A stretch of DNA of 64,000 nt from assembly GCA_023014365.1 (NCBI GenBank), contig JAEBUN010000007.1, positions 992,001-1,056,000 of the forward strand, written 5' to 3'. Positions 1 to 9,939 of the stretch are shown here, piece by piece. The translations under genes were made by a program, and so were the position numbers. This stretch comes from Lepiota brunneoincarnata. Its lineage: Eukaryota; Basidiomycota; Agaricomycetes; Agaricales; Agaricaceae. Position 1 is the first letter of the stretch. The number at the start of each line of letters is the position of its first letter. The notes beneath the pieces were generated by a model. The model was not told where the DNA came from. It saw only the letters and a list, made by a program, of their open reading frames with translations, and did not search any database.

Positions 1-736
1 AACAACAGCTGAAATAGTCAAGAAAGATAAGTGGTGGCTCAGCTTAGTGAACAGCAGCTAGAACAGCCAAGAAATCCAAGCCATCCAGCCGCCTGACCAA
101 CTGAACAGCAGCTGAATAGTCACAAAAGATCAGCAGCGGCTCAACTGGGTGAACGGCGGCTGGAGCACTCAAGAGATTCAAGTCATTAGACTAGTAGAAT
201 ATATCTATACATGCATGTCTGAAGTCATCTAGCTACTTGAGTAGTCAAGAAAGGTCAGCGGTGGCTCAACTGGATGAACAGCGGCTGGAGCACTCAAGAG
301 ATTCAAGTCATTAGACTAGTAGAATATATCTATACATGCATGTCTGAAGTCATCTAGCTAGAATAGTCAAGAAAGGTCAGCGGCGGCTCAACTGGGTGAA
401 CGGTGGCTGGAACACTCAAGAGATTCAAGTCATTGGACTAGTAGAATATAGATAATCTATACGTGCATGTGAAGTCATCCGGCTGCTTGACTGAAGATGA
501 ATAGTCAATACTTGAGTGCTCCAGCCGCCGCTGACCTTTCTTGACTATTCTAGCTAGATGACTCCAGACATGCACATATAGATATATTCTACTAGTCCAA
601 TGACTTGAATCTCTTGAGTGTTCCAGCTGCCGTTCACCCAGTTGAGCTGCCACTGACCTTTCTTGACTACCCAGCTGCCACCATGTCAGTCAAGTAGCTG
701 GACAATTTCACACATGCATATATAGATATATTCTAA
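1..736. repeat. ~123-bp tandem repeats with inverted copies
   Basis: Three direct units can be followed through the anchor GGCTGGAGCACTC, which starts at 158 and 283 and recurs slightly diverged at 405 (spacings 125 and 122 bp). From about 505 to 690 the same units appear in reverse complement, so the block is a tandem array facing inverted copies. Each unit contains an ACTAGTAGAATATA segment and a run related to GGTCAGCGGCGGCTCAACTG. No coding potential is convincing. It abuts the stop codon of the dioxygenase fragment at 740. It could be part of a larger satellite or the terminal repeats of a non-autonomous element cut by the window edge. Confidence 0.75.
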
Positions 737-739
737 GTC

Positions 740-1403
740 TTAATCATCTATGAGCATTCCATCTACCTCCTTCAACTCCATTTTCTCAACAAAGTCTGAC
801 TGCTTTGACCAGCCAGGAATTTCCACACCTAACTTCTTGTATATTGCCTCTTTCATGTAGAAGGCATATACCACCCTGTCCCCATGTTCCCAATGCCCAA
901 CCCCATGTTTTAGCAAACATCCACATAGGAAAACACCAGTACCAGAGGGGTACGAAAGTGTTATCTTTAACTCTGGTAGTGACAAATGAGTGTCATCACC
1001 ATGGGTCCCAAGGCTTACTAGGAGGTCATAACATGTCCAGTGTGCTCCCCTATCCTTATGGCTTTCAGTGATTCTGTTAAGGATTACTGTTATCCCTGAG
1101 AAGCAGGAATGCCACTCATCGGCATACTCCTTTGTTTCAGGTAATGTGCACAGTTTTGACAAGGATGCTTGACCTGATTCATAGAGAGTGGGGTGTGTGA
1201 GCGCGAGTGCCTTGTTGAGAAGCTCAGTTGAAGGCCAAATCATCTTGAGCCATTCCTTGCTACTGGTGTTTTTTTTTAATGTACTAGAGGTTACCAGTCT
1301 CGCCTTGGAACTATTCTGGTAATTCAAGCATAGAGCATGAGTTGGGTGTGTAGTATCAGTAATGAGAGGATACACACTGCATGTCCAGCAGGAATCCAAC
1401 CCG
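740..1403 (-). pseudogene. TET/JBP-like 2OG-Fe(II) dioxygenase, C-terminal catalytic half (gene split by insertion)
   Basis: A 219-residue minus-strand frame ends in a TAA stop at 740. It carries a 2-oxoglutarate/Fe(II) oxygenase pattern: an H-x-D pair (about H114, D116), then SLGTHGDD and LSLPEL, a GCLLKH stretch (distal His about 165), and an Arg ten residues on (about R175). The order and spacing fit the basidiomycete TET/JBP family, whose members elsewhere oxidise 5-methylcytosine and have expanded in these fungi. At the upstream edge a different frame reads ISPGWIPAGHAV, a typical family segment, so there is a frameshift near 1310-1390. The missing N-terminal half lies at 11146-11501 on the same strand, beyond a 9.7-kb insertion. 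The metal ligands are intact but the gene cannot make a normal protein. Family assignment is by pattern only. Confidence 0.7.
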
Positions 1404-1408
1404 GTGAA

Positions 1409-2065
1409 ATGCGGATTACTTTATGAGATCGAAAACAAAGTTCGTTAACAGGTTCGCTAATTCCAACTTTATAAGTTTGTGGGGGAGAGGTTGTCACAGA
1501 TCTCCAGAAATATATTCAATTCTAGTGTTTTTAGGGTCTTGGTAAGTTATTCTCTTAGTCTCCAACTAGACAGACAGTTGTTCTATCTGAATACAATGGG
1601 AACTTTGACAGTTGTTATGATATAATATGTTAACTAATATCTTCACGATTCAATAAGTCAGGCAAAACGCAAGCTTTCGCAATCAGTGAACCTCCGTAGA
1701 CCTAGCAGACAACGTGTTCTAATGGGCCCTAGCGTACTATGTCCTTTTCTCTTGACAATACTGTAAATTTACACTACCCAGCAAGACAGGCTTTTGACAA
1801 GCTCCTGCAGTAAGTGTCTTTAAGCTAGTAGGCCTAGTGGACGGCGTTATCTAACAGGCCCTAGCGCACTACAGCTTCTGAACAAGGCAATAAAACTTTT
1901 ATACTACTCAGCGAGACAGGCTTCTAGCGAGCTCCTGCAGTAAGTATCTTTAAACTAGATAGACCTAGTGGACAGCATTTTCAATGGGCCCTAGCGTACT
2001 ATGTTCGCTTCTCAATTAAACAGCTCTACAATTCAATGGTATACTTCTGAGGCAAGGCCTCTAAG
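1409..2065. repeat. Dispersed repeat A, copy 1: left end of the outer insertion in the dioxygenase gene
   Basis: Positions 1409-1827 match 34397-34828 along most of their length, with substitutions that are largely CpG transitions. Downstream, from about 1693 to 2040, are roughly three tandem subunits of about 120 bp, each with a GGGCCCTAGCG-like core and CTCCTGCAGTAAGT. The block begins right after GTGAA (1404-1408), and the dioxygenase gene resumes after GTGAG (11145-11149), which suggests a 4-5 bp target duplication with one change. Element 1 is inserted at 2066 and the outer element resumes at 9940. Neither end has a clear LTR or terminal inverted repeat, so the class is unknown. Confidence 0.6.
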
Positions 2066-2726
2066 TGTTAGAGCCAGTGCGGGTCGGAACCGAAGCGGAG
2101 GGTCGGGGTGGTATCCTTGGTATAAGGTAACCGGGGGACAGGACGACGTCAGTACGTAGACGGTGGGACCGAGGCGGAGTACTTCGGGCGGAGAGTGGAC
2201 TTGCGGCCTCAGCTTATGTGCTGTGCCCTCCTACTGTCCGAGTCTGTATTTCAGGAAGTCGGGGCCGAAGTGGAGCGAGGCAGAGAGAGAGGAGGATAGG
2301 GAACAGGGGACTGGTCCGCTGCTTGATTCGATTATCAGACTGAGGAGTACAAGCCAAGTGCCTACGGTATATATACTACTAGCTCGACGAATTATGACTC
2401 GTACTGACTACGTGCGGAGCGAAGTGGAGACCCATATGGTTACAAGCGGATTACGAATAATTTCGAATGGAATGGAGACCGGTACGGGTATGGGGACTGG
2501 TAACGTATTCTGATTACGGACGGAGAATGGAGAACTGGACAATGGGAGCACCGAGGGTCAGGTGATCGTGGCACGTGTAGAGGTAGGTCGCATGATCGGG
2601 GCGAAGGGTTGCGGTCGGAGCCAGTCGGGGCCGAGTCGGAGGGCATAGGGTTGTCGTGTGGAGCACACATGGAGTCGAGAAGCCGAAGCCTAATGGTTAA
2701 GCTCTAGGTTTGGTGTGGATATGACA
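2066..2726 (-). repeat. 3' LTR of element 1
   Basis: It runs from TGTTAGAGCC to GGATATGACA on the plus strand and is a partner of 9279-9939. Aligning the two by eye gives 16 nucleotide differences, of which 15 lie at CpG sites and are C-to-T or G-to-A changes. A palindromic TATATATA at 2368-2375 could serve either strand. It may drive the plus-strand gene that starts 133 bp beyond this LTR. Confidence 0.93.
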
Positions 2727-2740
2727 GTGCCCCCCCTTTA
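2727..2740 (-). other. Polypurine tract of element 1
   Basis: On the element's sense strand the bases just before the 3' LTR read AAAGGGGGGCAC. A purine run at this place primes plus-strand DNA synthesis in LTR retrotransposons. Position and composition are seen; the role is inferred. Confidence 0.7.
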
Positions 2741-2859
2741 GGGCCGACCTCGAGGCCCAAGGCGGTCTAGACCAGGGCCCACCAGAAAATTCCACGAGGG
2801 TATAAAAAAAAGGTGAACTGATTCGAATTTGAGAGGACACAACTTGACCTCCTACCCCC

Positions 2860-3945
2860 ATGAGCAGACAACCATCCCGTCAACCGACCGCTACGGAGCG
2901 CAAGGCGCGATTACTGAGAGAGAAGGCGGAGCGAGAGGAACGAGAGCGGCTCGAAATCGAGAGGCTAGAAGAAGAGGAACGGCGAGAGGAGGAGGAGCAG
3001 CGGCTGGCAATAGAGCGCCAAGAGGAGGAGCGACAGCGGCTCATAGAGCTGCGCCAGCGACAAGCGGAAGAGCGCGCGAAGGAGCGATATGCGGAGGAGA
3101 TCAGGAGGCAGCAAGAGGAAACCGCCGAGGCAGAGCGTCGGGCGATTCGGGCCCGACTCGTTGCGACGACCACAGGGGCCTCGTCGAGCCGTCTGTCGGA
3201 AGACCCGATGCAAGTAGATACGGAGGAGTCGGATTCCGAATATACGGATAGGGATGAGGCGAGGGACAAGGAGGAAGAGGGGGAGGAGGACTCCGGGGAT
3301 TCAGGGGGTAAGGGTAAGGGGAAGGCAAAGGCGAGGGCGGCCCCGTGACGGGGCAATGCGCACGTATTCGGGGGCGAGAATCCCTGCTGGAGGTGCCAGC
3401 AAGACGGGGTCCCATGTGAGGTGGCCGGCGGGTAAGTCATTTTGGAGGATTTCCGGACTACATACTGATAGTTTCTTAGTAACACCAGGAGTTGCCGTCG
3501 GTGCAGCAAAATGAAAAAACGGTGCGGGGGTCAAGAGGAGACGGAGCCGAGCGGGGCCGGTGGTTTGTCGGGCCAGCAATTCGAAGGTGAGTAAGGAATC
3601 CTGTATTATGATGGATGCCAATTGATGGACCTTGTAGAGTTGAAACGGCTCATCGAAGAAAGGCACCAGGAGACCGTCAAGAAAATCTACATCCTGGAGG
3701 TGCGAATTGAGCGGTCCATCGCTCGGTTGGGGGAAAAGGTCGACAAGATGGGGTCGCTTGCTGGCCGCTATGAGCAACTACGGCGTTGGGAGGCTCAGGT
3801 GGACGGAAATTGGTCGAGTGGAAATTTTTCGGAGACGGAGGGTTCGGAGGGGAGTGTCGGGCCTGCTTCAGAGGAGGAGGTGCAGGATTTGATGGAAGAA
3901 GTGAATGGGTTGCCCGGGCTCTCTGGAGACGACACCGATAGGTAG
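2860..3945 (+). CDS. Antisense three-exon gene inside element 1: coiled coil plus Zn2Cys6-like cysteine cluster
   Basis: This gene runs opposite to gag-pol, between the pol 3' end and the 3' LTR. Predicted exons are 2860-3431, 3480-3586 and 3638-3945. The introns are 48 and 51 bp with GT-AG ends, and the phases join without a frameshift. The first ~110 residues are rich in Glu and Arg (coiled coil), followed by an acidic and GKGKGK-rich stretch. Exons 1 and 2 together give six cysteines spaced C-x2-C-x6-C-x9-C-x2-C-x6-C, the spacing of fungal Zn2Cys6 clusters. Exon 3 gives a second helical, acidic region. An in-frame TGA at 3346-3348 sits where CGA is likely ancestral (a CpG change). No ATG-started rival fits better. 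Function unknown; DNA or RNA binding is a guess. Confidence 0.6.
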
Positions 3946-4015
3946 TTGTACGGGGTTGTTTTTTTGGGTTTGTTTAATACATGGTTGTTTCTTGGTGTGA
4001 TGTGTGGTCAGTAAC

Positions 4016-7000
4016 TCAAAGTGAGTGAAGAGGACCAGGCTTTGCAGGGTAAGAGGAATGAAAAGCCTCTACGAGATCTATAGCATGTTCAAGCTCGGTG
4101 GCTGGCAACCACGAGGACTCTTCTTCAGTGTCTTCGTAACCTAACCAGATGACTTTATAGAGGAGCTTGCACGCGCGGCGCCGATCGATCTTAGAGTCGA
4201 CGATGCAGGCAATCTCGTATTCTGGTTCACCGTCAATGGAAACCGGCGCGGGCGGCGGATCCGATCAGGCGGGTATGGTGTTAGGTGTGGCTGGTTCGAG
4301 CATGGAAACATGGAAGACTGGGTGTACTCCACACATGGAGTCGGGAAGTCAGAGTGTAAGGGAGTGAGTACCTGCTTGTGCAATGATCTCATAAGGCCCA
4401 AGGTACTTTTCGGAGAGTTTTTTGGAGGGACGGGTGGTGCGGAAGAATTGGGCTTTCACGAATACCTTTTGTCCAACCTTGAAGTCCAGGGCGGGGAGTC
4501 GGCGGGCGTCGGCAGAGGTCTGATAACGTTGCTGGGCTAGCACTATTTCGGACTTCAGGGTGGTATGTAGGTCGTCGAGATCAACAGCAAAATGGCGGGC
4601 CCGGGCGGAGGCAAGATCGCGTTCAGGATGAACTGTGATGTTCGGATGGTATCCTTTATTAGCGAAGAATGGGGAGATACCGGTGGTGGCACTAGGAGCG
4701 TTGTTGTAAGCAAACTCAGCTAGGGGCAGTAATTCGGACCAATTGTCCTGTTGGTAGTTACAATAGACCCGAAGGTATTGTTCGAGGGTCTGGTTGGTGC
4801 GTTCCGTTTGTCCGTCGCCTTCTGGATGGTAGCCCGAGGTGAAATGTAGCTTCATGTCAAGGGCTTGTCCCAATGAGCGGAAGAAGTGGGAGACGAATTC
4901 GGAGCCGCGGTCGGAGGTAACATGTTCGGGCACGCCGTGCTTAGAGAAGATGTGGAGGACGAATAGGCGGGCGAGGTCGGAGGAAGTGACGGTATCATAA
5001 GTCGGAATGAAGAGGGATTGTTTGGTGAGTCTGTCAACGATTACCAGGATGGCGTCATAGCCGGAGGAGGCGGGAAGTTTTTCGATGAAGTCCATGGAGA
5101 TTGAATTCCAAGGGCGTTCGGGGATGGGGAGTTGCTTAAGGAGACCGTAGGGGCGATGGCGCTGGGGTTTAGACCTCATACAGGTGACGCAAGACTTACA
5201 GAAATCCTTGATGAAGGTGCGGACGCTAGGCCAGGTGTATTCGCGCCGGATGAGTTCCAGCGTTTTATTCTGACCGAAGTGGCCGGCTAGGACGTGATCA
5301 TGCTTGTACTGGAGGACCCGAAGTCGGAGATTGTCGGCGTCAGGGACATAGATTCTGTCGTCTAAGAGGAGGAAACCTTTATCATTAACTGACCAACGGC
5401 CTTCTGGGCTGGCAAGATGGGCAGAAGCGGTCGGATCCGCTGGTAGGGCGGCGAGAATATCGCGGTGTAGCTGATCGAGGTCCATGACTACAGCTGCGCG
5501 AAGGGAAGGGGCGTAAAGAGTGGTGGCACGGACGGAGGCCGCGAGCTGTTCGTGAGTGAACACAGGCCGGAAGTTGTGTGGGTTGACTGATGCATAGTCG
5601 CTATTTCCCCCTTTAGGGTAGACGTCCCATCGTCTAGTTAGGGCGTCAGGCTTGGTGCCGAGGCGGCTGGGTCGGAAACGGATGACGAGGTGGAATTGGG
5701 ATAGGAACTCGGACCAACGAGCTTGGCGGCGAGTCAGGATCTTGGTGGTGCAGAAGTATTCAAGGTTCTTGTGGTCAGTGACCACATCAATAGCAAGGGG
5801 GGCACCTTCGAGATAGTGCCGCCAGATGCGAAAGGCTTCGAATATTGCCAGGAGTTCCTTGTCGTGAGTGTCATAGTTGAGTTCGGCCGTGTTAAAGGTG
5901 CGGGAATGGAATGCAACGGGATGGACCTCCCCATCGTCGGTGACGATAGAGAGGATTGCCGCAAGGGCGTAGTCGGAGGCGTTGGTCTCGACAATGATCT
6001 GAGCGTCGGGGACCCAAGGAGTGAGGACGGGGGCGGAGATAAATGCTTCCTTCAGGGAGTTAAAGGCCTCGCGACAATCATCAGTAAAATTCCACTTCAC
6101 GTCTTTGCGGGTGAGGCGAGTGAGCGGAACGACGATGTCGGAGTATCCGTGAATGAAGCGACGGTAGAAATTGGCGAAGCCTAAGAAGGACTGGATGTCC
6201 TTGACTTTCTTAGGCTCAGGCCACTCCTGGATGGTCTTGACCTTAGATTGGTCCATTCGGAGGCCGTCGGGGGAGAGAATGTAGCCGAGATATTCCACTG
6301 TGTCAGAGTGGAACTGGCATTTGTCAGGGTGGGCGTATAGACCATGTTGGCGGAGCCGCTTGAGGACCTCCTTGACTTGGTCACGATGGATACTATGGTT
6401 GTCGGAGTATATCAGAATGTCATCAAGGTAGATAGTAACGCAGACGTCGAGCATGTCCTTGAATATATCGTTCATGAACCGCTGGAAGGTGGCGGGGGCA
6501 TTGGTGAGGCCGAAAGGCATAACCATCCATTTGAAGGAGCCGTAGCGGGTCCGAAAGGCGGTCTTCCATTCGTCGCCGTCAGCAACGCGGACAAGATGGT
6601 AGGCGTGGCGGAGGTTGATCTTGGTATATACGCGAGCTTTGCGAGGGGAGTCTAAGAGGTCGGAGATGAGCGGAAGGGGATAGCGGTCCTTCTTGGTAAT
6701 ACGGTTGAGACCTCTAAAATCAACGCATAAGCGGAGGGAGCCGTCCTTTTTCTTGACGAAGAGGACCGGGGCTCCATGAGGGGAAGTGGAGGGGCGGATG
6801 AAACCAATAGATAAATGTTCGTCAATAAAATCACGTAGAGCTCCAAGCTCCGATTGTGAAAGGGAGTAAATGGTACCGACCGGAGGCTGACCGCCATCCT
6901 CTAGGTTAATCTGGAGGTCGTAAGGGCGGTGTGGAGCAAGTGTGTCAGCACACGATTTACTGAAAACGTCAGCGAACTCGTGGTATTCCTCGGGGATGGA

Positions 7001-7818
7001 CAAGAGGTCAGGCGGTTCCTCGGAGACAGAAGAGGACGCGGCCGATGCGGAGGCGGCGGAAAGATTGATTCGGAATTGTTGGGAGCCAGGGAGCTTGGCA
7101 GCGCGGATAAAGGCAGGAGCGTTTATCAAGGAGATGTGCGGTTTCGCAAGGGGGACAGATTGGGATGAGGTCCCGGACAGGGGTGGTGAACCTAGGTCAG
7201 GAGAGTCAGGGGCGGCCATAGGCGGAGCTGATGCGGGTGCGACGCAGGTAGAGACGGAAGCAGGATTCTCGAGTAGGGATGGCCGGAAAGTAATACTGCC
7301 CAAAGCCCAGTCAATCAACGGATTGTAGCGGGTGAGCCAGTTGTGTCCTAAGACCACAGAACAGGAAGAGTCGAGCTGGGTGACATAAGTGTCCAAAATG
7401 ATAGATTCACCGGAGGGGAAGGATACAGGCAGTTGCGCAAGCTCCGTAATGTAGGCGTTTGAGGTCCCATCAAATAACCGAAGTTCAATAGCCGGGATGG
7501 ACGAGGTTGGAATACTATGAGAACGAACGAAAGAAGAGTCCACAAAACAGTGAGTAGAACCACTATCAACAAGAGCTTTGAAAGGAGAAAGAGAAGAAGA
7601 AAAGTCAGAACTAACTACATTGTCCGTTGTAGAAAGCGGGTCCGAAGCGGAGAGTACAGGAGCGGAAACAGAGGGTAACAAAGTAACTAAAGGAGAAGTT
7701 AATGTAATATGAAGAGAGTTTGGATCGGAAAGAGCGGACGCATTGAGACGGAAACTCTCTGGAGCACAGCAGAGTTCAATGCGATCCTCAGTCTGTGCAG
7801 AGGCCTGAGGACCGCCGA
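4016..7818 (-). pseudogene. pol: pol of element 1: protease, RT, RNase H, integrase, chromodomain
   Basis: The frame is open from the gag end to a TGA at 4349-4351; a second TGA lies at 4265-4267 and the final stop at 4016-4018. Residues are counted from 7681. Protease is VDSGST (Asp39). RT has YLDD at about 418, but motif A reads KINLRHAYH with Asn at residue 356. RNase H reads ETNASDYA with Asn at 567. The integrase keeps its HHCC finger and the D, D, E residues (MDF, SDRG, GQTER). Beyond the stops comes a chromodomain with EPEYEIACIVD. Both Asn codons (AAC) imply GAC before a CpG change at 6616 and 5983, and both TGA codons imply CGA. Pol lies in the -1 frame of gag, entered at 7822-7828. 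The element cannot supply working RT or RNase H. Confidence 0.93.
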
Positions 7819-7828
7819 CTATTTTTCC
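7819..7828 (-). other. Candidate -1 frameshift site between gag and pol (element 1)
   Basis: On the sense strand the gag end reads TCG GAA AAA TAG. The heptamer G GAA AAA allows the P- and A-site tRNAs to slip to GGA AAA. Pol is in the -1 frame and is open across this point. Elements 2, 3 and 4 have GGATTTT at the same place. Frame relation is seen; slippage is inferred. Confidence 0.55.
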
Positions 7829-9225
7829 GAGCTCGGGAGAGCCGGGGCGTCTGTCTCGGAAATCTGAGCCTGTCGGCCTTTAGCCTTGGCGTCAGGGAAT
7901 TTCTTCTTGTCGCAGTTGGCAGCCCTGTGATTGGGATCTGCGCAGACAAGGCAGAGGTTATTGTCGAAACGTCGTTGACGTTCCTCGGGGGTTAATTTAC
8001 CGTCCTTACCAAGTTTACTAGTAAGGTCGGACTTTGGCGGGGCCGATTTCTGACCGGCGGACGGGTTGGGCAGATTGCCCTTGAAGATGTTATTACTGGG
8101 GGTGCTGCCTTTGTTGTTACTGTTGGCAGGCTTGGCGGCAGGTTGATGGTTTGTCACGGTGGAAGGGGATGGGTTGCCTCCAGGTTTCCTAGAGGCGGTC
8201 GGGTCCGAAGTGGCTTTGGCGCGGGCCTTCTCGCGTTGGCGTTCCCAGTATCGAGCATCGATCTTCATCGCTGCTGCTCGCATTTCGATGAAGGTGTCGG
8301 GCTTGCCATCGGGCCGATTGGACAGAATGTCCTGGATGCGGTCGGGGAGGCCTTTGTAGTAGCGGTGACAGAATACCTCATCACCCCAGCAGAGTTGGCC
8401 GGCCAGATGGAGAAAGTCGACGTTGTAGACGGCAATCTTTTCGTCATAGCGCATTCGGAGGGAGTCAAGCTGCTCAGCAGCTTCTCCGGTCGGATCCGCG
8501 GGACCAAAATTGGTCTGCAGTTCCAGGGTGAACTGATCCCAGTCCTCGATCCAATCGTGCATTATTCCGTGGTTGTCGGCCTCGTTGAGGCCGATTTCGA
8601 AGTGTTGCTGGGCCACGCCGGTAAGGTACGTCAACGCGAAGTTGACCTTGGTGGCGGGGATAGCGAACTGGGCCGGGTTAGTACGGAAGTAGAGTCGACA
8701 TTGGAAGAGGAAAGGTTTGAGTTTGGTGGGGTCGGAACCTGTAAAGATGTCAGGTTCGCGAGCCTTGGTATGGGGGGTTCAGGGAGGCTGTGGGGGTTGA
8801 GAGTTCCCACGGCCGTCCATTTGATCGGCTATTCGTTGGAAAACTCGGAGCAGGAGTTGGTCATGGTCATTTTGGGTGTTGCCAGGCGGAATGTTGTTAT
8901 TGTTGTCGTTGTTGTCTGACGGTTCGTCATCGTCCGGGGGTCCGTCCCCATTGTCAGGGTAGTTGTCGGGATCACCAGGGTCGCTGGGATCGGGATTTGG
9001 GTCGGGGCCACCGTCGGGGCCGTCGGGAGTCTGGAATAGTGAAGGTTGAATATCTTCACTGAACCGGTCTGGAGTTGAGGGCACGATGGATTGTTGGCGA
9101 GGGGGAGAAACCCTCGGGGGGTCGGGTTGTAATTCCTCGGAAGGAGATTGTCGAATGATGCGTTTGCTACGGCGAGCGGCTGGAGTTACCCGAGTGCGGG
9201 GATGGGTGACTGTTCGAGAGACCAT
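7819..9225 (-). pseudogene. gag: gag of element 1
   Basis: The frame starts with ATG at 9223-9225 (MVSRTVTHPR) and has one internal stop, TGA at 8779-8781. Reading continues in the same frame to a TAG at 7819-7821. The N-terminal third is basic, then Pro/Asp/Asn-rich. The middle has the hydrophobic pattern of Retrotrans_gag domains (LTYLTGVAQQHFEIG, later GLPDRIQDIL). Near the end is a CCHC zinc knuckle, CLVCADPNHRAANC. The TGA replaces a probable CGA codon, a CpG transition. No ATG occurs in the roughly 330-nt leader between the predicted transcript start and this ATG. The rest is intact, so damage is slight. Confidence 0.88.
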
Positions 9226-9263
9226 GGTTAGAAAGGATTAGAGTGTAAGGGACAGTAGGAGTT

Positions 9264-9276
9264 TCAGTCTGATAAT
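9264..9276 (-). other. Self-complementary primer binding site of element 1
   Basis: The sense strand just inside the 5' LTR contains ATTATCAGACTGA, the exact 13-nt complement of the predicted 5' end of the transcript (9544-9556). It lies 2 nt from the LTR edge. Tf1 of fission yeast and the sushi group prime reverse transcription from their own mRNA 5' end in this way. The complementarity is seen; the mechanism is inferred. Confidence 0.7.
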
Positions 9277-9278
9277 AC

Positions 9279-9939
9279 TGTTAGAGCCGGTGCGGGTCGG
9301 AACCAAAGCGGAGGGTCGGGGTGGTATCCTTGGTATAAGGTAACCGGGGGATGGGACGACGTCAGTACGTAGACGGCGGGACCGAGGCGGAGTACTTCGG
9401 GTGGAGAGTGGACTTGCGGCCTCAGCTTATGTGCTGTGCCCTCCTACTGTCCGAGTCCGTATTTCAGGAAGTCGGGGCCGAAGCGGAGCGAGGCAGAGAG
9501 AGAGGAGGATAGGGAACAGGGGACTGGTCCGCTGCTTGATTCGATTATCAGACTGAGGAGTACAAGCCAAGTGCCTACGGTATATATACTACTAGCTCGA
9601 CGAATTATGACTCGTACTGACTACGTGCGGAGCGAAGCGGAGACCCATATGGTTACAAGCGGATTACGAATAATTTCGAATGGAATGGAGACCGGTACGG
9701 GTATGGAGACTGGTAACATATTCTGATTACGGACGGAGAATGGAGAACTGGACAATGGGAGCACCGAGGGTCAGGTGATCGTGGCACGTGTAGAGGTAGG
9801 TCGCGTGATCAGGGCGAAGGGTTGCGGTCGGAGCCAGTCAGGGCCGAGTTGGAGGGCATAGGGTTGTCGTGTGGAGCACACGTGGAGTCGAGAAGCCGAA
9901 GCCTAATGGTTAAGCTCTAGGTTTGGTGTGGATATGACA
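9279..9939 (-). repeat. 5' LTR of element 1
   Basis: 661 bp, TGTTAGAGCC to GGATATGACA on the plus strand. It carries the minus-strand promoter of the element and the segment complementary to the primer site. Confidence 0.93.
9544..9588 (-). promoter_or_regulatory. Core promoter of element 1: TATA box and predicted transcript start
   Basis: TATATATA at 9581-9588 lies 32 nt upstream, on the minus strand, of the segment TCAGTCTGATAAT (9556 down to 9544) that pairs with the primer site. In a self-priming element this segment must be the mRNA 5' end. Minus-strand ATGs exist upstream of 9556 in the LTR, but none between 9556 and the gag ATG, which agrees with the start. Confidence 0.6.

Larger units (their letters stand above)
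2066..9939 (-). mobile_element. Element 1: complete but decayed Ty3/Gypsy chromovirus (7.9 kb)
   Basis: Two 661-bp LTRs (2066-2726 and 9279-9939) bound the element, with a perfect 5-bp target duplication CTAAG at 2061-2065 and 9940-9944. Reading on the minus strand, the order is LTR, primer site, gag, pol (protease, RT, RNase H, integrase, chromodomain), a region with an antisense spliced gene, polypurine tract, LTR. Nearly all damage is CpG transition: stops in gag and pol and two catalytic Asp-to-Asn changes. It is nested inside another insertion (1409-11144) that splits a TET/JBP-like gene. A solo LTR of the same family lies at 24163-24824. The RT and integrase motifs and the chromodomain place it among the fungal chromoviruses, near the Tf1/sushi type. 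Confidence 0.95.

Noticed and set aside
1..736. CRISPR-like array
   Set aside because: Units are adjacent without unique spacers, some are inverted, and the genome is eukaryotic.
1409..2065. Repeat A as an LTR
   Set aside because: Copy 2 ends where an LTR of another family starts, no matching partner pair or 5-bp duplication is found, and neither end is TG...CA with confidence.
2829..3251. Alternative plus-strand frame (140 codons) over the antisense gene
   Set aside because: Gly/Arg/Ala-rich shadow of the coiled-coil frame, without splice continuity or motifs. The minus-strand Ser-rich frame at 2880-3509 is likewise a shadow.
5723..6184. Open plus-strand frames antisense to pol in element 1
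   Set aside because: They mirror the conserved pol frame and have no own start context, motifs or introns.
2066..9939. Classical point mutation by RIP as in ascomycetes (CA to TA preference)
   Set aside because: The changes are at CpG and not at CpA, so the ascomycete-type context does not fit.
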